Assembly: GCF_964355755.1 (NCBI RefSeq)
Contig: NC_092670.1
Location: 35,081,795 to 35,141,794 of the forward strand
Direction of reading: 5' to 3'
Length of the DNA: 60,000 nucleotides
Source of the DNA: Antedon mediterranea
Taxonomy: Eukaryota > Echinodermata > Crinoidea > Comatulida > Antedonidae
Shown here piece after piece: positions 45,851 to 57,996 of the stretch. Both the position numbers and the translations under genes were made by a program. The notes beneath the pieces are model-generated. The model ran no database searches. It saw nothing but the letters and a program-made list of their open reading frames with translations, and was not told the DNA's origin. Positions within the stretch are counted from its first letter, which is position 1. Every line of letters starts with the position of its first letter.

Positions 45851-47596
45851 TTAAAGTCAAATTAACATCACTTGTGTTAAAGAACAAGAATTCATAAGGG
45901 AATGCATTTTAACAAAACCTAATTGAATCTTTTTTTAAATCAGGATATTGGCCCTAAACAAATGTGTTACAACATTAATAAAAAAAATCCAAAAGCTATA
46001 AAATAATAATTTTTGTTGCCTGCTACATCTAATAACCCGCCTTGAGACAAGCAAACATAGAACTGTTTTGATCCGTAGCATTCTAAATTTAGATCTGAGG
46101 GCAAGGGCATGTCTTGTCTCCTATCATTTACAAAAAAAGGTTATACATATTAAATCATGATTTTTTTGGCTACTATAAAGACATGTCAGTTTCAATATTT
46201 ATGATTTATTATTGATGTTAACAAAATTGTAGAGATTTCAGAACGTTGTTCACACCATACCGAAACAACAATTCAGGGCCTTTTTCTGCTGCATAGCGCC
46301 AAATAAACTGTTTATTTAAAAAATAATTTTTAGCCCAATTTCTGTTACCAAACAAAATGTTTAGTTATGCGATCCGACAGTCAAATGTCAATCAAATAAC
46401 CAGTATTTGCGTTACAGCTAAAAGTTGCACAAAATTGCTGATTAAATAGCGTTCTAACACCAAATCTACTGTGTGTTTTTAACCATTACTTTCAGGCTGT
46501 CATTTAACCGATTGTTGAAAATTTGTTTCTGCTGCCAAGATTATTAACTGGTTATTTTTTCGTTAGTTGAATTGTAATTCACGCCCTCTTATCAATCCAT
46601 GGCAGTGACTCTGTAATCCAGTGCTCTTGCGAATTGAGTCCTATCAAAGTTCACATAATTTAGTACACTGGACCTACGAATTACAGTCCTACCAAGAACC
46701 AGAAACATGCCGCGGTCAGCTGTGACCCCGTGCTAATGTTATGGCTATGAATTACACTAGTTAACCGCTTGAAATCATCAAAGTTTAAAATATGACATGG
46801 TTTTTTTTTTCATTTAAAGTGGTCAGTTACATTGTTGTTTTATGCGAAAATTAAAAACAATCTTAAAATAGAAGATATTAAGCTTTATTCCTATTAGGAT
46901 ACATTAAAACGAGTCTGAGAATTCTGCTAAAACATACTTAAAAGTATGGTTTTCATTAGGAATGGTTACTTTCCGGATCAAATCAAATCCTTATAATTGT
47001 ACCGGAGGACATGTCATCGGCTATGTTGAAAACCGCGCTATTGTCTGCCTCCCTCCTCCAGTAATCCTACCCAATGCAGACATGTTTTCTAACAGTCCTT
47101 CTCGTCTGGAATAATAAGACCTATGTTCCTTTTTCCAGACTATTTCTTCCAAGGAATCGTACAATAACAGGAGTTGAATGACCCATGAATGTAGTGCTAT
47201 ATACTCTGGTAAAACCATTTTCATGTGTATAATATTGACAATATAAATGAGATACTAATTGGGTTGGGATTTCTCATTACATTGTATTATTATATAGTTA
47301 GTTTACAGACATAGCTGTCTGTCCTTCAGAATACCAACAAGAGACAGATTACATTTTTTGATAACATTTACAAATTCTTCATTATATTTGTCTGAAATTA
47401 TGATTACAAGGATGGAGATGTACTGTAGGATACTAAACATTACCTTATTTATGTAAGATATTAACACCAACAAATAATCATTCAATATCATCATTAAAGA
47501 TGTCATCATCAAAATGATCTCTATCAATCAATCAATCATTTTCAATATCAGTTACTGTATTATCATCAACAACTTCATCAACACTAGATTTGTTAG
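45851..47596. other. Gene-free spacer
   Basis: No gene recognised. From about 47300 onward the DNA becomes rich in ATC/GAT trinucleotides (ATCATCATTAAAGATGTCAT), the edge of the satellite domain to the right. Confidence 0.4.
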
Positions 47597-47875
47597 TTGA
47601 ATTTGTTTGTGGAAAACAATATTCCATCATTTTATGAATATTTGAGGATTTCGACTTACCGATTTCTTACAAGAATAATGAAAAGCGAAAACAGAATGTT
47701 AATTTGTATATATAAATATTTGTTGATGGATTCAAACATGTACTACAAATGGAGAGAGGCATTATATACCAATAGATAACAGTTTTGGTTCTCTTTCCTT
47801 CATCTTTTTTTTTTGTAATGTATTATACCATATGGACAATTGTCTGAAATAAAAGTTGAATTGAATTGAATTAGT
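47597..47875 (+). pseudogene. LINE 3' end: ORF2 C-terminus and tail
   Basis: The frame reads IPSFYEYLRISTYRFLTRIM, then YYKWREALYTNR and a stop at 47779. The pattern F-x-x-x-LR-x-x-x-Y-x-F followed by W-x-x-x-LY is typical of the extreme C-terminus of L2/CR1-like ORF2 proteins. About 90 bp of 3' UTR follow, ending TGGACAATTGTCTGAAATAA and a TTGAA repeat tail. Strong 5' truncation; not functional. Confidence 0.6.
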
Positions 47876-48169
47876 ATCAATCAATACTATTTTATTACCA
47901 TTATCAATATCAATATAGTTATAAAACAAAACGTTTCCAGACTAGTCCAGTTCCTTTTATGGTTGAACTTTTGAACAAACTTTTATTTATTTATTTTTTT
48001 GCTTATATTATTTGAAGTAACTGCAGTCTAACTGATTCGTATTCATATATATTGTTGATTGTGTTGTCTATTGTTTAAATATTTGTTATTGTGTAATACA
48101 TATGCAATTCAGCCATGTGCTGCCATGTATGTACTTTTAAATGTGAGGAGTGAGGTGAGTCCCGTGTTC

Positions 48170-48383
48170 TCTGAACGTAGGGGAATGAGCTGTTAGCTCA
48201 TTGTACTAAGCCTCGGCATTATGTGGTAGGGTGGCCAGTTCCTTTCCACGCCGCCTTTTTCTCCCTAGTATTTTCAACCAGGTACTCATTTGCAGCTGAG
48301 TGGACTGGGAGTTGTCAGGAATTGAACCCGGGTCTATCTGTATGACAGCCAAGTGTCCTAACCACTCGGCTATCCAACTCCAT
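48170..48383 (-). mobile_element. tRNA-derived SINE, minus strand
   Basis: On the minus strand the head reads TTGGATAGCCGAGTGGTTAG, then ACACTTGGCTGTCATACAG and CCCGGGTTCAATTCCTG. These are good A and B boxes at tRNA spacing. The body continues with CAGCTGCAAATGAGTACCTG. The head looks tRNA-like enough to be mistaken for a tRNA gene, but the acceptor stem does not pair and a SINE body follows. Confidence 0.7.
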
Positions 48384-48539
48384 ACTTTTAAATGTGAATT
48401 TTTGAATAAATATACCGAGATATAGCATTATCATCATCACTGACATAAACACAGTATCCAGTATTTATTTATCAACATCATCATTTCTAACATTAATCAT
48501 CAACATTATCCTAAAATAATCAGTATCAATCAATAGTTT

Positions 48540-49400
48540 CATCAATATTGATATCATCAATATTGATGATACCTATTGATATCAATATTGATGATACCAA
48601 TATTGATATCATCTATATTGGTATCATCTATATTGGTATCATCAATATTGATATCATCTATATTGGTATCATCAATATTGGTATCATCAATATTGGTACC
48701 ATCAATATTGGTATCATCAATATTGATATCATCTATATTGGTATCATCAATATTGATATCATCTATATTGGTATCATCTATATTGGTATCATCAATATTG
48801 ATATCATCTATATTGGTATCATCAATATTGATATCATCAATATTGATATCATCTATATTGGTATCATCTATATTGGTATCATCTATATTGATATCATCTA
48901 TATTGGTATCATCAATATTGATATCATCTATATTGGTATCATCAATATTGATATCATCTATATTGGTATCATCAATATTGATATCATCTATATTGGTATC
49001 ATCTATATTGGTATCATCTATATTGGTATCATCTATATTGGTATCATCTATATTGGTATCATCTGTATTGATTATCATCTATATTGGTGTCATCAATATT
49101 GATATCATCTATATTGGTATCATCTATATTGGTATCATCAATATTGATATCATCAATATTGATGATACCAATATTGATATCATCAATATTGATATCATCT
49201 ATATTGGTATCATCAATATTGGTATCATCAATATTGATATCATCTATATTGGTATCATCTATATTGGTATCATCAATATTGATATCATCTATATTGGTAT
49301 CATCAATATTGATATCATCAATATTGATATCATCTATATTGGTATCATCAATATGTACAGTATATTATCAATATACAGGTAGATATCATCAATATTAACA
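48540..49400. repeat. 15-bp satellite, about 57 copies
   Basis: Units are ATCATC(A/T)ATATTG(A/G)T, so two positions vary: A or T, then A or G. The A/A version contains the 12-bp palindrome ATCAATATTGAT. As 15 is divisible by 3, long open frames appear on both strands (for example repeats of NIDDT and SSILV). They are by-products, not genes. Confidence 0.97.
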
Positions 49401-49429
49401 ACATCATCATCTATCATCATTTTTGGTTC

Positions 49430-49660
49430 GATTTCCTTTTAGGTTTCTCAGTTCTTTTTTTTCTGTTAAGATTTCTTTCATTTATTCATTGCATGTATTT
49501 TATTTAGTTAATTATTTATAAAGTCTATTTTGTTTTTAATTGTTGTCAACTCTTATATTTTTATGTTATTGTCAAATTTGATTGTTCTGAGGGTCCCTAA
49601 AGATCAGCTTATTGTCTGGATGGACCACCCTAATAAAATATTATTGAAATAAATAAACAG
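49430..49660 (+). mobile_element. LINE 3' UTR and tail
   Basis: TGAGGGTCCCTAAAGATCAG, then TATTGTCTGGATGGACCACC and TAATAAAATATTATTGAAAT, ending AAATAAATAAAC. This is the 3' end style of truncated non-LTR elements. It abuts the 15-bp satellite. Confidence 0.5.
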
Positions 49661-50211
49661 AAACATTTTTGTAAAATAATTTAAATTGTGATGTAGTTTG
49701 TGTACAACTAGTGTATACTCTACCATATATTTTTTTAATCCATAGCTAATATTAGATTTGTGAAAGGACAGATCGGAAATCAGATACCTATATTATTTTT
49801 AAATTGCGTATAGCTCTCACTGCACGCAAGATAGTTATCAATTGAAATGTGAAAGTCAATCTTGGCCAAAAATACTAGACTAAAAGTAACATCTACAGTT
49901 ATAATTTATTATATTTTTGGCACTGATAGCCTTCCATGGTTTCCACATGGATGAGCTTTGATCAGGGATTTGATTGATTGAATAAATTGTTGATGGAAAA
50001 ATAGAGATGGCTAGACAAGATCGCCAGAGAATGATGATGAGAAAAACCAAAGAATAGGCTTATGGTACCAACAGAGAAGTGATACCTAAATCAAGTTGAT
50101 GGAAAATATGTTGAAATTAAATTAAAATAGATGTGTTTGTGTAATACAGAACTGTATAACATAATTACAGTACAAACCCATATAACTATAAACTTTAGTA
50201 ACAATTGAAAA
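49661..50211. other. Spacer
   Basis: No gene recognised. Confidence 0.4.
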
Positions 50212-50303
50212 TGTTTGTTTGACAAAAATGAGCGATATGACATCGTGTCCATCATCGTGTCCATGTATGGGCACAACACATTTTGTTGTCACATAATGTG
50301 TTT
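50212..50303. mobile_element. MITE family A, copy 10 (ends eroded)
   Basis: TTTGACAAAAATGAGCGATA, CATCGTGTCCATGTATGGGC and TTGTTGTCACATAATGTG correspond to the middle and right part of family A. Confidence 0.6.
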
Positions 50304-51103
50304 TTCAAGTTTTTTTATGTTGTCAATTTGATGTACCGGTAGGCCTATTATTATTTCTGCAATTCAGCTCTTTAAACAGCAATGCAATAGTCATAATATA
50401 TGCTTTGATTGATTTATATGTTGAATAAAATATACCAAAATATATACCCCTTTCTATTAATTGACAATTCCTCAGAAGCGTGTATATAGTAGAACAATAA
50501 AAACAGACAAAGTTCTTGTTCTTGCCTCAAAATAAAATATTTATTGTACTAGTAGGCTACTTACAACCATAGGTCATCATCAGGTACTGATAGAACACCT
50601 ATAACCCTCAGGAAATAATAAAGTGGTCCTTTAATGAGGGTGTCCCTTCAATAAGTGTGTCCTCAGACTAGGGGTTATAGCTATTATGTTAAAAATATTT
50701 TAAAATAAAATGTCTACACAATTTTCGATTGACAATTCTATATTAAATTCTATGTTATATAGAAAGAACTTTACTTTCCTAAAAACCTCCCAACTCAACA
50801 GTAGCCACATGCGGAGAATACTCTTGAGGTCTGCAAGTCCAGTCGATATTCCTACTAATATTTTTCACATTATGTAAAAGGGTTTATTTGATACACATCC
50901 AACAGTGTTTCATACACAAAGCACCTCACCAATTATAGGATAGATAAATTATATAACAATACTTGGTCACAGTGGCTTAACTACAATGTGCTCTCACTGG
51001 ATAAACCCAGGGACCCTGAAGATAATAGGGGCCCTGGAGCAGGCATTAGAATGTTGAAAAGGCTAAAGAACGCCTTAGGCCTCCAGGTTTGGAGGGCCAC
51101 TTC
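50304..51103. other. Spacer with a family D string
   Basis: GTCCTTTAATGAGGGTGTCC, then CTTCAATAAGTGTGTCCTC at 50625-50670, followed by CTAGGGGTTATAG. No gene recognised. Confidence 0.45.
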
Positions 51104-51269
51104 GGGGCCTCAGACCTCTGCATTACATCAGTCATTTAAGGGCCTCAGACCTCTGCATTATGCCAGCAACGTAGGGGCCTCATACCTGTGCATTACGCCA
51201 GCAACTTAGGGGCCTCATACCTCTGCATTACGCTAGCAACTTAGGGGCCTCAGACCTCTGCATTACGCC
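51104..51269. repeat. 35-bp tandem repeat, nearly five copies
   Basis: GGGGCCTCAnACCTCTGCAT, then TACGCCAGCAACTTA repeats exactly every 35 bp (GGCC at 51106, 51141, 51176, 51211, 51246). It is GC-rich compared with its surroundings. Confidence 0.9.
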
Positions 51270-52028
51270 ACTTGGTCACCATATCATTGCATTGCGTGCG
51301 TAAATGTTTTCTCTGTCGTCATTGATTCATTCATTATTTTCAATGATAATATAGAATTAGGATGTAACATCGGCCCAAGGCAGTGGTTAAGCATTCATTT
51401 TAAATGCTACATTCCATGACAGGTGCCGTAGGCTTCAGAATCTTCTCGTATACCTTGTCTTAACAATAGGTGTTCTCACATCAAGTCTGAAGTCTTGCTG
51501 TTTGTAAAAACAAAATAAAACCACTCTCTATAATGGGAAAGGAAGTAACTGAAATTGGGGAAAATCATTAACAGCCATCGTAGGATGTAATAAAACGTAT
51601 TACGTTAAATATAACATAATACAACAGGCACAATTTATGTTAAATATATATTTATTTTATGTTGTTTTTGTTTAATTTAGCACTAATAATTACATTATTT
51701 CTTATGGCCTGTTGTTACTTCAAATAATTCTTTTTAAAAATAAAAATGATAATGAGTGCATTTCTGCTAAATTTATACTCCTAAAATTTGTTTACATTAT
51801 TGGGTGGTTGTTGACGAAAAAAAAATTAACGGAAGCCTTTTTTATTTAATCCTGGAGTGTTAAACAATTAGTGCTCTTTGACTTTAAATGATACAGGAGG
51901 TGGGGATTTTTTAAATTTAATTTTATACCTTGCCTATACTTCAATTACAAACCATTGGTATAACATGATACGTATGTGACGTATATTAGGTAAACCCACT
52001 CAATGTCACGAGGTAATAATGTTGATAA
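51270..52028. other. Spacer
   Basis: No gene or repeat recognised. Confidence 0.4.
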
Positions 52029-52173
52029 AGCTCCCTCTACACTGTCGAACTAGTTTGACAAAGAAATGTAATGTGCCCAAATATGGTAGTGATATGCCCA
52101 AATATTGTAGTGATATGACATGGGCACAACACATTTTTTTTCCACAAAATGTTTGATAGTGTAGACATGAGCT
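52029..52173. mobile_element. MITE family A, copy 11
   Basis: AGCTCCCTCTACACTGTCGA to GTTTGATAGTGTAGACATGA, with the paired AAATATGGTAGTGATATG core. TAA lies on the left and TTA on the right. Confidence 0.8.
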
Positions 52174-52821
52174 TTAAACCCCTGAATAGGCCTACCATAA
52201 CAGTGATATTCATTACTGCAATCTGAATTTTTTCACTGCAGTTTTATATTCTTAATATATTATTTCTGGTAAGTTTATTTGAATGTCTGTCAACACTGTT
52301 AATAATAGGATTACCAAGTTGCACGCTAGGATAACATTTCAGTAACTAGACTTTCGATTCCATGCTCTTGGGAGGATAGAGAACATTTTTTGGACCACCT
52401 TTTAGCGTTTCGGCTCTCAACCGCGGATACGTTTTCAACTGGTTTGCCAATGATTACGTACTCCAGGGAGAAATAGGACTTTTTTACCACCCTCTCACCT
52501 TGTCCGATTTAAACTTTTTCTCACCAACCATTTTATGCTTGTCATGATCAATATGCATACCATACCTACTGTAATTTATACTACAGTATAATGCATCTCT
52601 TCTTAAGTTCTGAATTGTAAAATAATATAACATAGTTCGACCTAATATTCACTTTAAAGCTCAGCTACAATAACAGGCTTGAATTTCAGATTTTTACATA
52701 AATTAATTAAATATAGAATTTGGAAAAATTCTCTATAAAAACCAAAACCAATCAGCAGTTAGATATCAGCCTGATGTTATTGTTATCAACTGGATGAAGA
52801 CAAAAAAATAGACAAAAAATA

Positions 52822-52890
52822 GACATGATGATGGCATATTACTATCATATTTAAGTTTTTTCAAACTAGTTTGATAGTGTAGACAGAGCT
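52822..52890. mobile_element. MITE family A, copy 12 (right half)
   Basis: GACATGATGATGGCATATTA and the right end TAGTTTGATAGTGTAGACAG. Confidence 0.65.
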
Positions 52891-53694
52891 GCTGTAAGAA
52901 AGTTCTAATATAGTGAGGAAATAAAAATCTGAAAAAAAAATGTAAAATTTAAAAAAAAATGTCTTTCTTATATTGTATAATACGAGGAACAAAAATTCTT
53001 ATTATATATAGTTAGTATTTAAAAAAAATTGTTTGAAATTTTTAAATTAAAACCTTCTCTTTCATATTTCAACCAATAAAATTTTTTTCTTTTGTTGCAC
53101 ACTTTTTATTTACAATCATTTATCAAACTGTTTCCGTTGTTTTTTTACAGTTTACTTCACATATATTTAGTACAGCGTTGATGTTTGCCGCGTTTTGACG
53201 TCAAAGCTTACTACATAATCAGTGTGACATAATTATCATCAATAAAGTTAATAATCATCCTTCAACAGGCTTAACCTTTGAACTTTAAGCATGATATCTA
53301 CCAAAACATGAGCACCTTATATTCATACAAAACATTATCCTGGATAAAATGTAATCGCTTTAGATCAGAAAATAATTTTCAATGATGCTCAATGGCAAAA
53401 GAGAGATAAATTATCGCATGTTTCTTTTGTGTTTAACAATTTTTTAAGAGCCGTTGTGGAAGTTAGGATTAAATTTAATAGTATGAATACATTTTAATAA
53501 TTTATTAATGAAAAACACACTTTTTTTATGCGCAAATGTAGTTTTTTTTCCAATTTATTTAAAGCGGTATTACTTTTTAAAGATAGTTTCTGAAGAATCT
53601 GGATTTTTGCTTAAGTGGAAGGATCCTTAATTTAGAAAACATGAATGGCATATTTTGGCTTAAGTCAAGATAGTTTAGCGCTTAAGTGAAAAAG
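52891..53694. other. AT-rich spacer
   Basis: No gene recognised. Confidence 0.4.
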
Positions 53695-53900
53695 ATGTAT
53701 TGTCCCCCAAAATCATGAAAAATAATGATTTTTAAAATTAGACTTTTAATAGCCCATTTTGCAGCTTTAATGAAGTTATTTACTTCCAATCCATAGAAAA
53801 AGAAACAACAAAAACAATTATTTCACTTACAAAAGAAACGGTTAATTTTAATTTTTTTTTAAATTTTTTTTCATGTAAATCATTTTTGGAACGATGGGAA
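53695..53900. mobile_element. MITE family B, copy with one intact end
   Basis: AAGATGTATTGTCCCCCAAA, TTTTAATAGCCCATTTTGCA and TTAATGAAGTTATTTACTTCC correspond to the right half of family B read in reverse. The other end is not found. Confidence 0.6.
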
Positions 53901-55619
53901 AGGAAGTGTTTATATTATCTTAAAGGTGGGTGGGAATTTAGAATATTATGCTAAGCAAAGATAAAATATCATCAGTATATTGTCTATTTTTTGCGAAAAG
54001 TTTTCCCAAAGTTATCCCCTGACAAGGGATGTCCCAACATAAATGTTCTGTTTACACAATTGTGTGTAACTGTCAGAATTGATAATGGTTGTCTTGTAAA
54101 GTAAATGAAACTTTTTTTAAATATCTTTCAACAGGTCAGTTACTAATATATTTTGGTTTGGCTTTGTTCAATCCATAATTTTGTGGATTATATTGAAAGT
54201 AGGCCAATCGGTTATTTCATTACAATAATTTTTTGTAGTATGTAATATTAATTATTTAAGTAAAGTGTTGATGGAATAGAAGATCCATTTAAATCTTTTA
54301 TAAAGTATAGTTAAGTAACTGTTTGAAGATATCTAACAAATCAACAGGAATCTAAGGAAATTAATGTTAATCCCATCCTAGTGGGATTAGTTGTGGGAGG
54401 ATTAAAGTGATGAAAGGGAATTTGATTCTTGTCGAGAAACCTGTTTTACGCTAGAATTCTTAGAAAACCAACAAAGGGGGGAGGGGGGGGGGGGTGAATG
54501 GTTTATTTAGTTTGCTAGAAAGGAGGATAAATGGATCATTCTTGTAATTATTTTCCGTTGTCAAATCCTTGTATACTTTCATTTCTCTTTCAATTTGGCA
54601 ATTCAGATCCGTCTTGGAATCTTTTTGAAATGGCTTTTGAAAGTCACAGTTAACCATATTTGGTAAAAACTCAACATTTTATAATAACGTTTAAGCTGAA
54701 GTTTAATATAAAGACTATAGTGACAGGTTGCAACACATTAGTAGGCCTCACATTGTGTTTTTTTTTAAACTTGTAAAGAAATCATGCATGTTTTCATGTT
54801 TTTTAAAGCACTTTTAGCACATTTGTGCTTTTATAAATCCATATTATTATTATTTGTTATTTTCCTCTAATTATCGTAGCAACATTGGTCTTTTTATTGA
54901 GATTAATTTGTTTGCCCATTCTTGAAGAGCACAAAATGATTTGCAGAAATGTACTGTTGAATCTTGGATGGATTTTGTTTTCATAGACATTCAAAATTCA
55001 CCAAGTATTCTCTTGTGGTGTCATAGAACCAATATATTTCTACGGTTATTTATAGTCACAGTACATTCTGTAATGTAAACGATGTTTTGTTTTTACGCTG
55101 TATCAATTCACAACTTATGTCCAATGAATTTTCAATTTACTTTCCCGTTACTCATGACGTTTACACCTGTGCCAGTTCTAATCTTGTTAATGCACCATCT
55201 TCCGAATCGTTCCCCCAGAAATTTGCTAATTTCTATCTGATGAAAAGGTAGGGGGTAAACAAGAAAGCTAAGTATTGTTTAATGTCACCTAAATAAGAAA
55301 CAGTTTGACAGAAAGCTAGAAATCTGAATTGCAGGCGGTGACAAACACAAAACAGCTTTCAGTTTTACGCTGCATTTCATCTCGAAATCTTTGAAGCATT
55401 TAAATCCTACTGACTTGAAATATACATTCAAGATATCCATCATAGACTTTAAGATAAGCATTCCCGAAGGATTACAACGTTGTGCTGTGTAAGTTTTCTT
55501 CCCTTGAACTCAAACCCAGTGGGATGACCTTGCCACGATACTGTGTCAAGTCTGTCAAAAGATGTAATTGATTATTTTGCCCCACTATGATCTGTTTGTT
55601 CTGTTCCAATTTGTACTGA
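53901..55619. other. Spacer with G runs and an unassigned minus-strand frame
   Basis: A minus-strand frame at 54657-54460 reads MVNCDFQKPFQKDSK and KVYKDLTTENNYK, then runs into a proline stretch encoded by a poly-C run. It has no recognised domain and is probably chance or element-derived. A family D-like string (GTTATCCCCTGACAAGGGAT) is near 54012. Confidence 0.35.
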
Positions 55620-56790
55620 ACCCATTTCTGGCATTATTATGCTTTTTGGCATTATTTGGAGGCCCACGGCATCTGGCCTAATGCCGCGGCATTATTTAGC
55701 CGTTTTTAGCATAATCTGGCGTAATTTTGTGTTTTTTAAACAACCAAAAAAAATAATATACCACAGAACAAGAATAATATTTTGTTTAATCTTGCAATAT
55801 CATATCGTACAAAACAGGTCTGTCAAGTTTTTTCCGTACAATAGTTCCTCCATCCTTTCGTTTTGGACTCAATTGACTCTTCTGATAGGCTGGCAGGCTT
55901 CTGCTCAGAAACTACCGTGTGTGCAATAGGCAGCACAACGAAACCGAGACTAGCTGCGATTGACCAATTATGTTTCTCTATTTCAGAGATCATGCAGGTT
56001 ATTGGATCCCCAGAGATGATGTAGAGACAATTGAACTAAAACATTATGAAATGGGTTTTGTTTGTTCAGTTAATAAGTATAAAAAGCGGCCCTTAATTAA
56101 AAGCCGGTAACTTAGCAGCTCTAATTTTAAACATTTTTTCTCCTCGAGAATTTTTTTCCATATTTCAAATTAAGTTCCAATTCCGGGCATTGTAGCCCCA
56201 GTGACCATAATGGGCCGAGGTCCTAGAGACTCTTACACATTTTTATTTGAAATTAAGTGCCATTTCCGGCCATCGAGCAGCTCTATTTCCCCCATTTTTT
56301 TTCCTGGAGACACTAATTTATATTTTTATTTCCTATTTTAAATTATGAGTGCCATTTTTGGACCATAGTTTGCTAAGTCCCTGGAGGCACTAATTAATAT
56401 ATTTGTATTTCATATTTGAAATTAAGTGCCATTTCCGGCCATCGAGCAGCTCTATTTTTCAAAATTTTCTTACCTCCGTCCCAACCATGGTGGGGCTGAG
56501 GGTCTAGAAGACATTGATGGATTTTTATGCTATTTCCGGTGGGGGGGGGGGGGGGGGTTGCAGGGTAGGGGCTGACATTTGCAGTTACCATTTTCGCACC
56601 CCAGATATTGGAAATCAACGACAGGGATACAATTTTAGGCCCTATTATGTGTCAGTTGGGGTTTTACAGACGTTTTTTAGACATGCAACCGTTGATGGCG
56701 CTAATTAGAGCCACATTTTGGGGATTTGGCATTATTTTTCCCAATCTGGCATTATTTGAGACAGGCTACGGCATAATTTAAATTTTATCG
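55620..56790. repeat. Degenerate repeat region with GGCATTATTT borders
   Basis: GGCATTATTT-type words occur at both edges (about 55630-55700 and 56725-56775). Inside, GAAATTAAGTGCCATTTCCGG then CCATCGAGCAGCTCTATTT appear at about 56250 and 56420, with diverged versions at about 56170 and 56345. A run of 17 G lies at 56541-56557. The unit is roughly 90-170 bp and poorly kept. Confidence 0.5.
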
Positions 56791-57282
56791 CTGGCAAACC
56801 TGACTGAACTCGGATTTATGTCGAAAAGTGTGTAAAATCAGGTATTAGACATGTAAATCTTACCTAAAATAACCTTGAAAGATTGCCATAATATAAGTTA
56901 TATTACTATCTCTAAGAATTTTCTTCGTTTAGTCTGTTGACTTATGAGTCATTTTCTACATTTCATGTGGTTCCTTTTTTACTCCCTTATTCTTATGCCA
57001 CACTTAATAATTCTCATTTCTTCTTCTTACATTTTCAATAAATTAGATTTTACTGGCTAATTTAAACAGTATAATTTATACCTGGGGACCAAGAGTTAGT
57101 ATTTTTATTAGTACAGTATACATAGATCATTTTGCTATTACTAGGTAGGGGTGAGATTTGTCCCATGGGCTTATAATGAGGAGAACCATGATTGTGGATC
57201 TTTAAACTACTCATTGTTCATTACCTCTTTAAAACAATAGTCCGTTCACACTTGTCAAATTTGGTTCAGTGGCCGAAAAAAA

Positions 57283-57830
57283 CTATGTGATACTTTTTCA
57301 ATTCAATTCAAAGCAACATTTATTTTCTCCTTTCATATACAAAATAGATTTCAATGAACAATATATATGTAAACAAAATTTCGAAAGAAGAAGGTACACG
57401 CCCAGAAAGATGAAAAACACATCTTGTGGAGGACGTACCTATTACAGACACAGACAATGAAAATTTTTAAAAAAATAAATAAATAAATATAAAAAAAAAA
57501 CCCCGACCGAGGAAAAGTTAATATTTGGAAATAAGGTGACTTTTAAGTTTAGATAAAAAGGATTTGCTAGAAACAGAGTTTAAGATGGGGAGTGGCAGAT
57601 CGTTCCAAAAAGTGGGTCCGGAATACCTAATGTTGTGTTGAAAGTGGTTGGTTTTATGGGTTGGAATATGTAATTTTGAACAGATACGAGTATGATGATA
57701 ATGAATTGAAGAATTTGGAGTGAACATGGAGCAGAGATGTTTGGGAAGGTTAGAATTAATAGAAGAAAAGATGAAAGAACCTTGTTGGGTTAGATTGATA
57801 TCAGAGAAGATCTTTTTTGTTTTGTTTTTT
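57283..57830 (-). pseudogene. LINE 3' end: ORF2 C-terminus and 3' UTR
   Basis: The minus-strand frame reads PKHLCSMFTPNSSIHYHHTR, then IRYSGPTFWNDLP and SFLSKLKSHLISKY before the stop at 57518. The pattern SGPxxWNxLP…FxxxLKxHL is the well-known C-terminal end of non-LTR ORF2 proteins. The 3' UTR runs to 57283 and ends AAATAAATGTTGCTTTGAAT with a TTGAA tail. Reverse-transcriptase and endonuclease domains are missing. Confidence 0.8.
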
Positions 57831-57870
57831 AATCACAGATATATTTTGTACGGAATCTTGAATACCTAGT

Positions 57871-57952
57871 GTGAACGAGTTTATTCAAACTTAAACACTA
57901 CAAGCATTTATTTAAATGGTTGTAGTGTTTAAGTTTGAATAAACTCGTTCAC
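57871..57952. repeat. Perfect hairpin, 33-bp arms
   Basis: GTGAACGAGTTTATTCAAAC continues to ACACTACAA and is exactly mirrored after a 16-nt loop. Confidence 0.9.
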
Positions 57953-57996
57953 ATCAGGCCACCAGACTGGATTTCAAGGTCAGTGTGAACGTAGCT

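Larger units (their letters stand above)
57239..57996. mobile_element. Inverted-repeat element holding a LINE fragment
   Basis: The left end AGTCCGTTCACACTTGTCAA and the right end (complement) AGCTACGTTCACACTGACCT are inverted over about 38 bp, both running to GGCC. Inside the right part, 57871-57952 is a perfect hairpin. No transposase. The central part is a minus-strand LINE 3' end. Confidence 0.6.

Noticed and set aside
48313-48383. Functional tRNA gene on the minus strand
   Set aside because: A and B boxes are good, but the acceptor stem does not pair and a SINE body follows.
48548-49398. Frames up to 268 codons over the 15-bp satellite
   Set aside because: 15 is a multiple of three, so every stop-free frame stays open on both strands. 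No start context, splice sites or non-repeat sequence.
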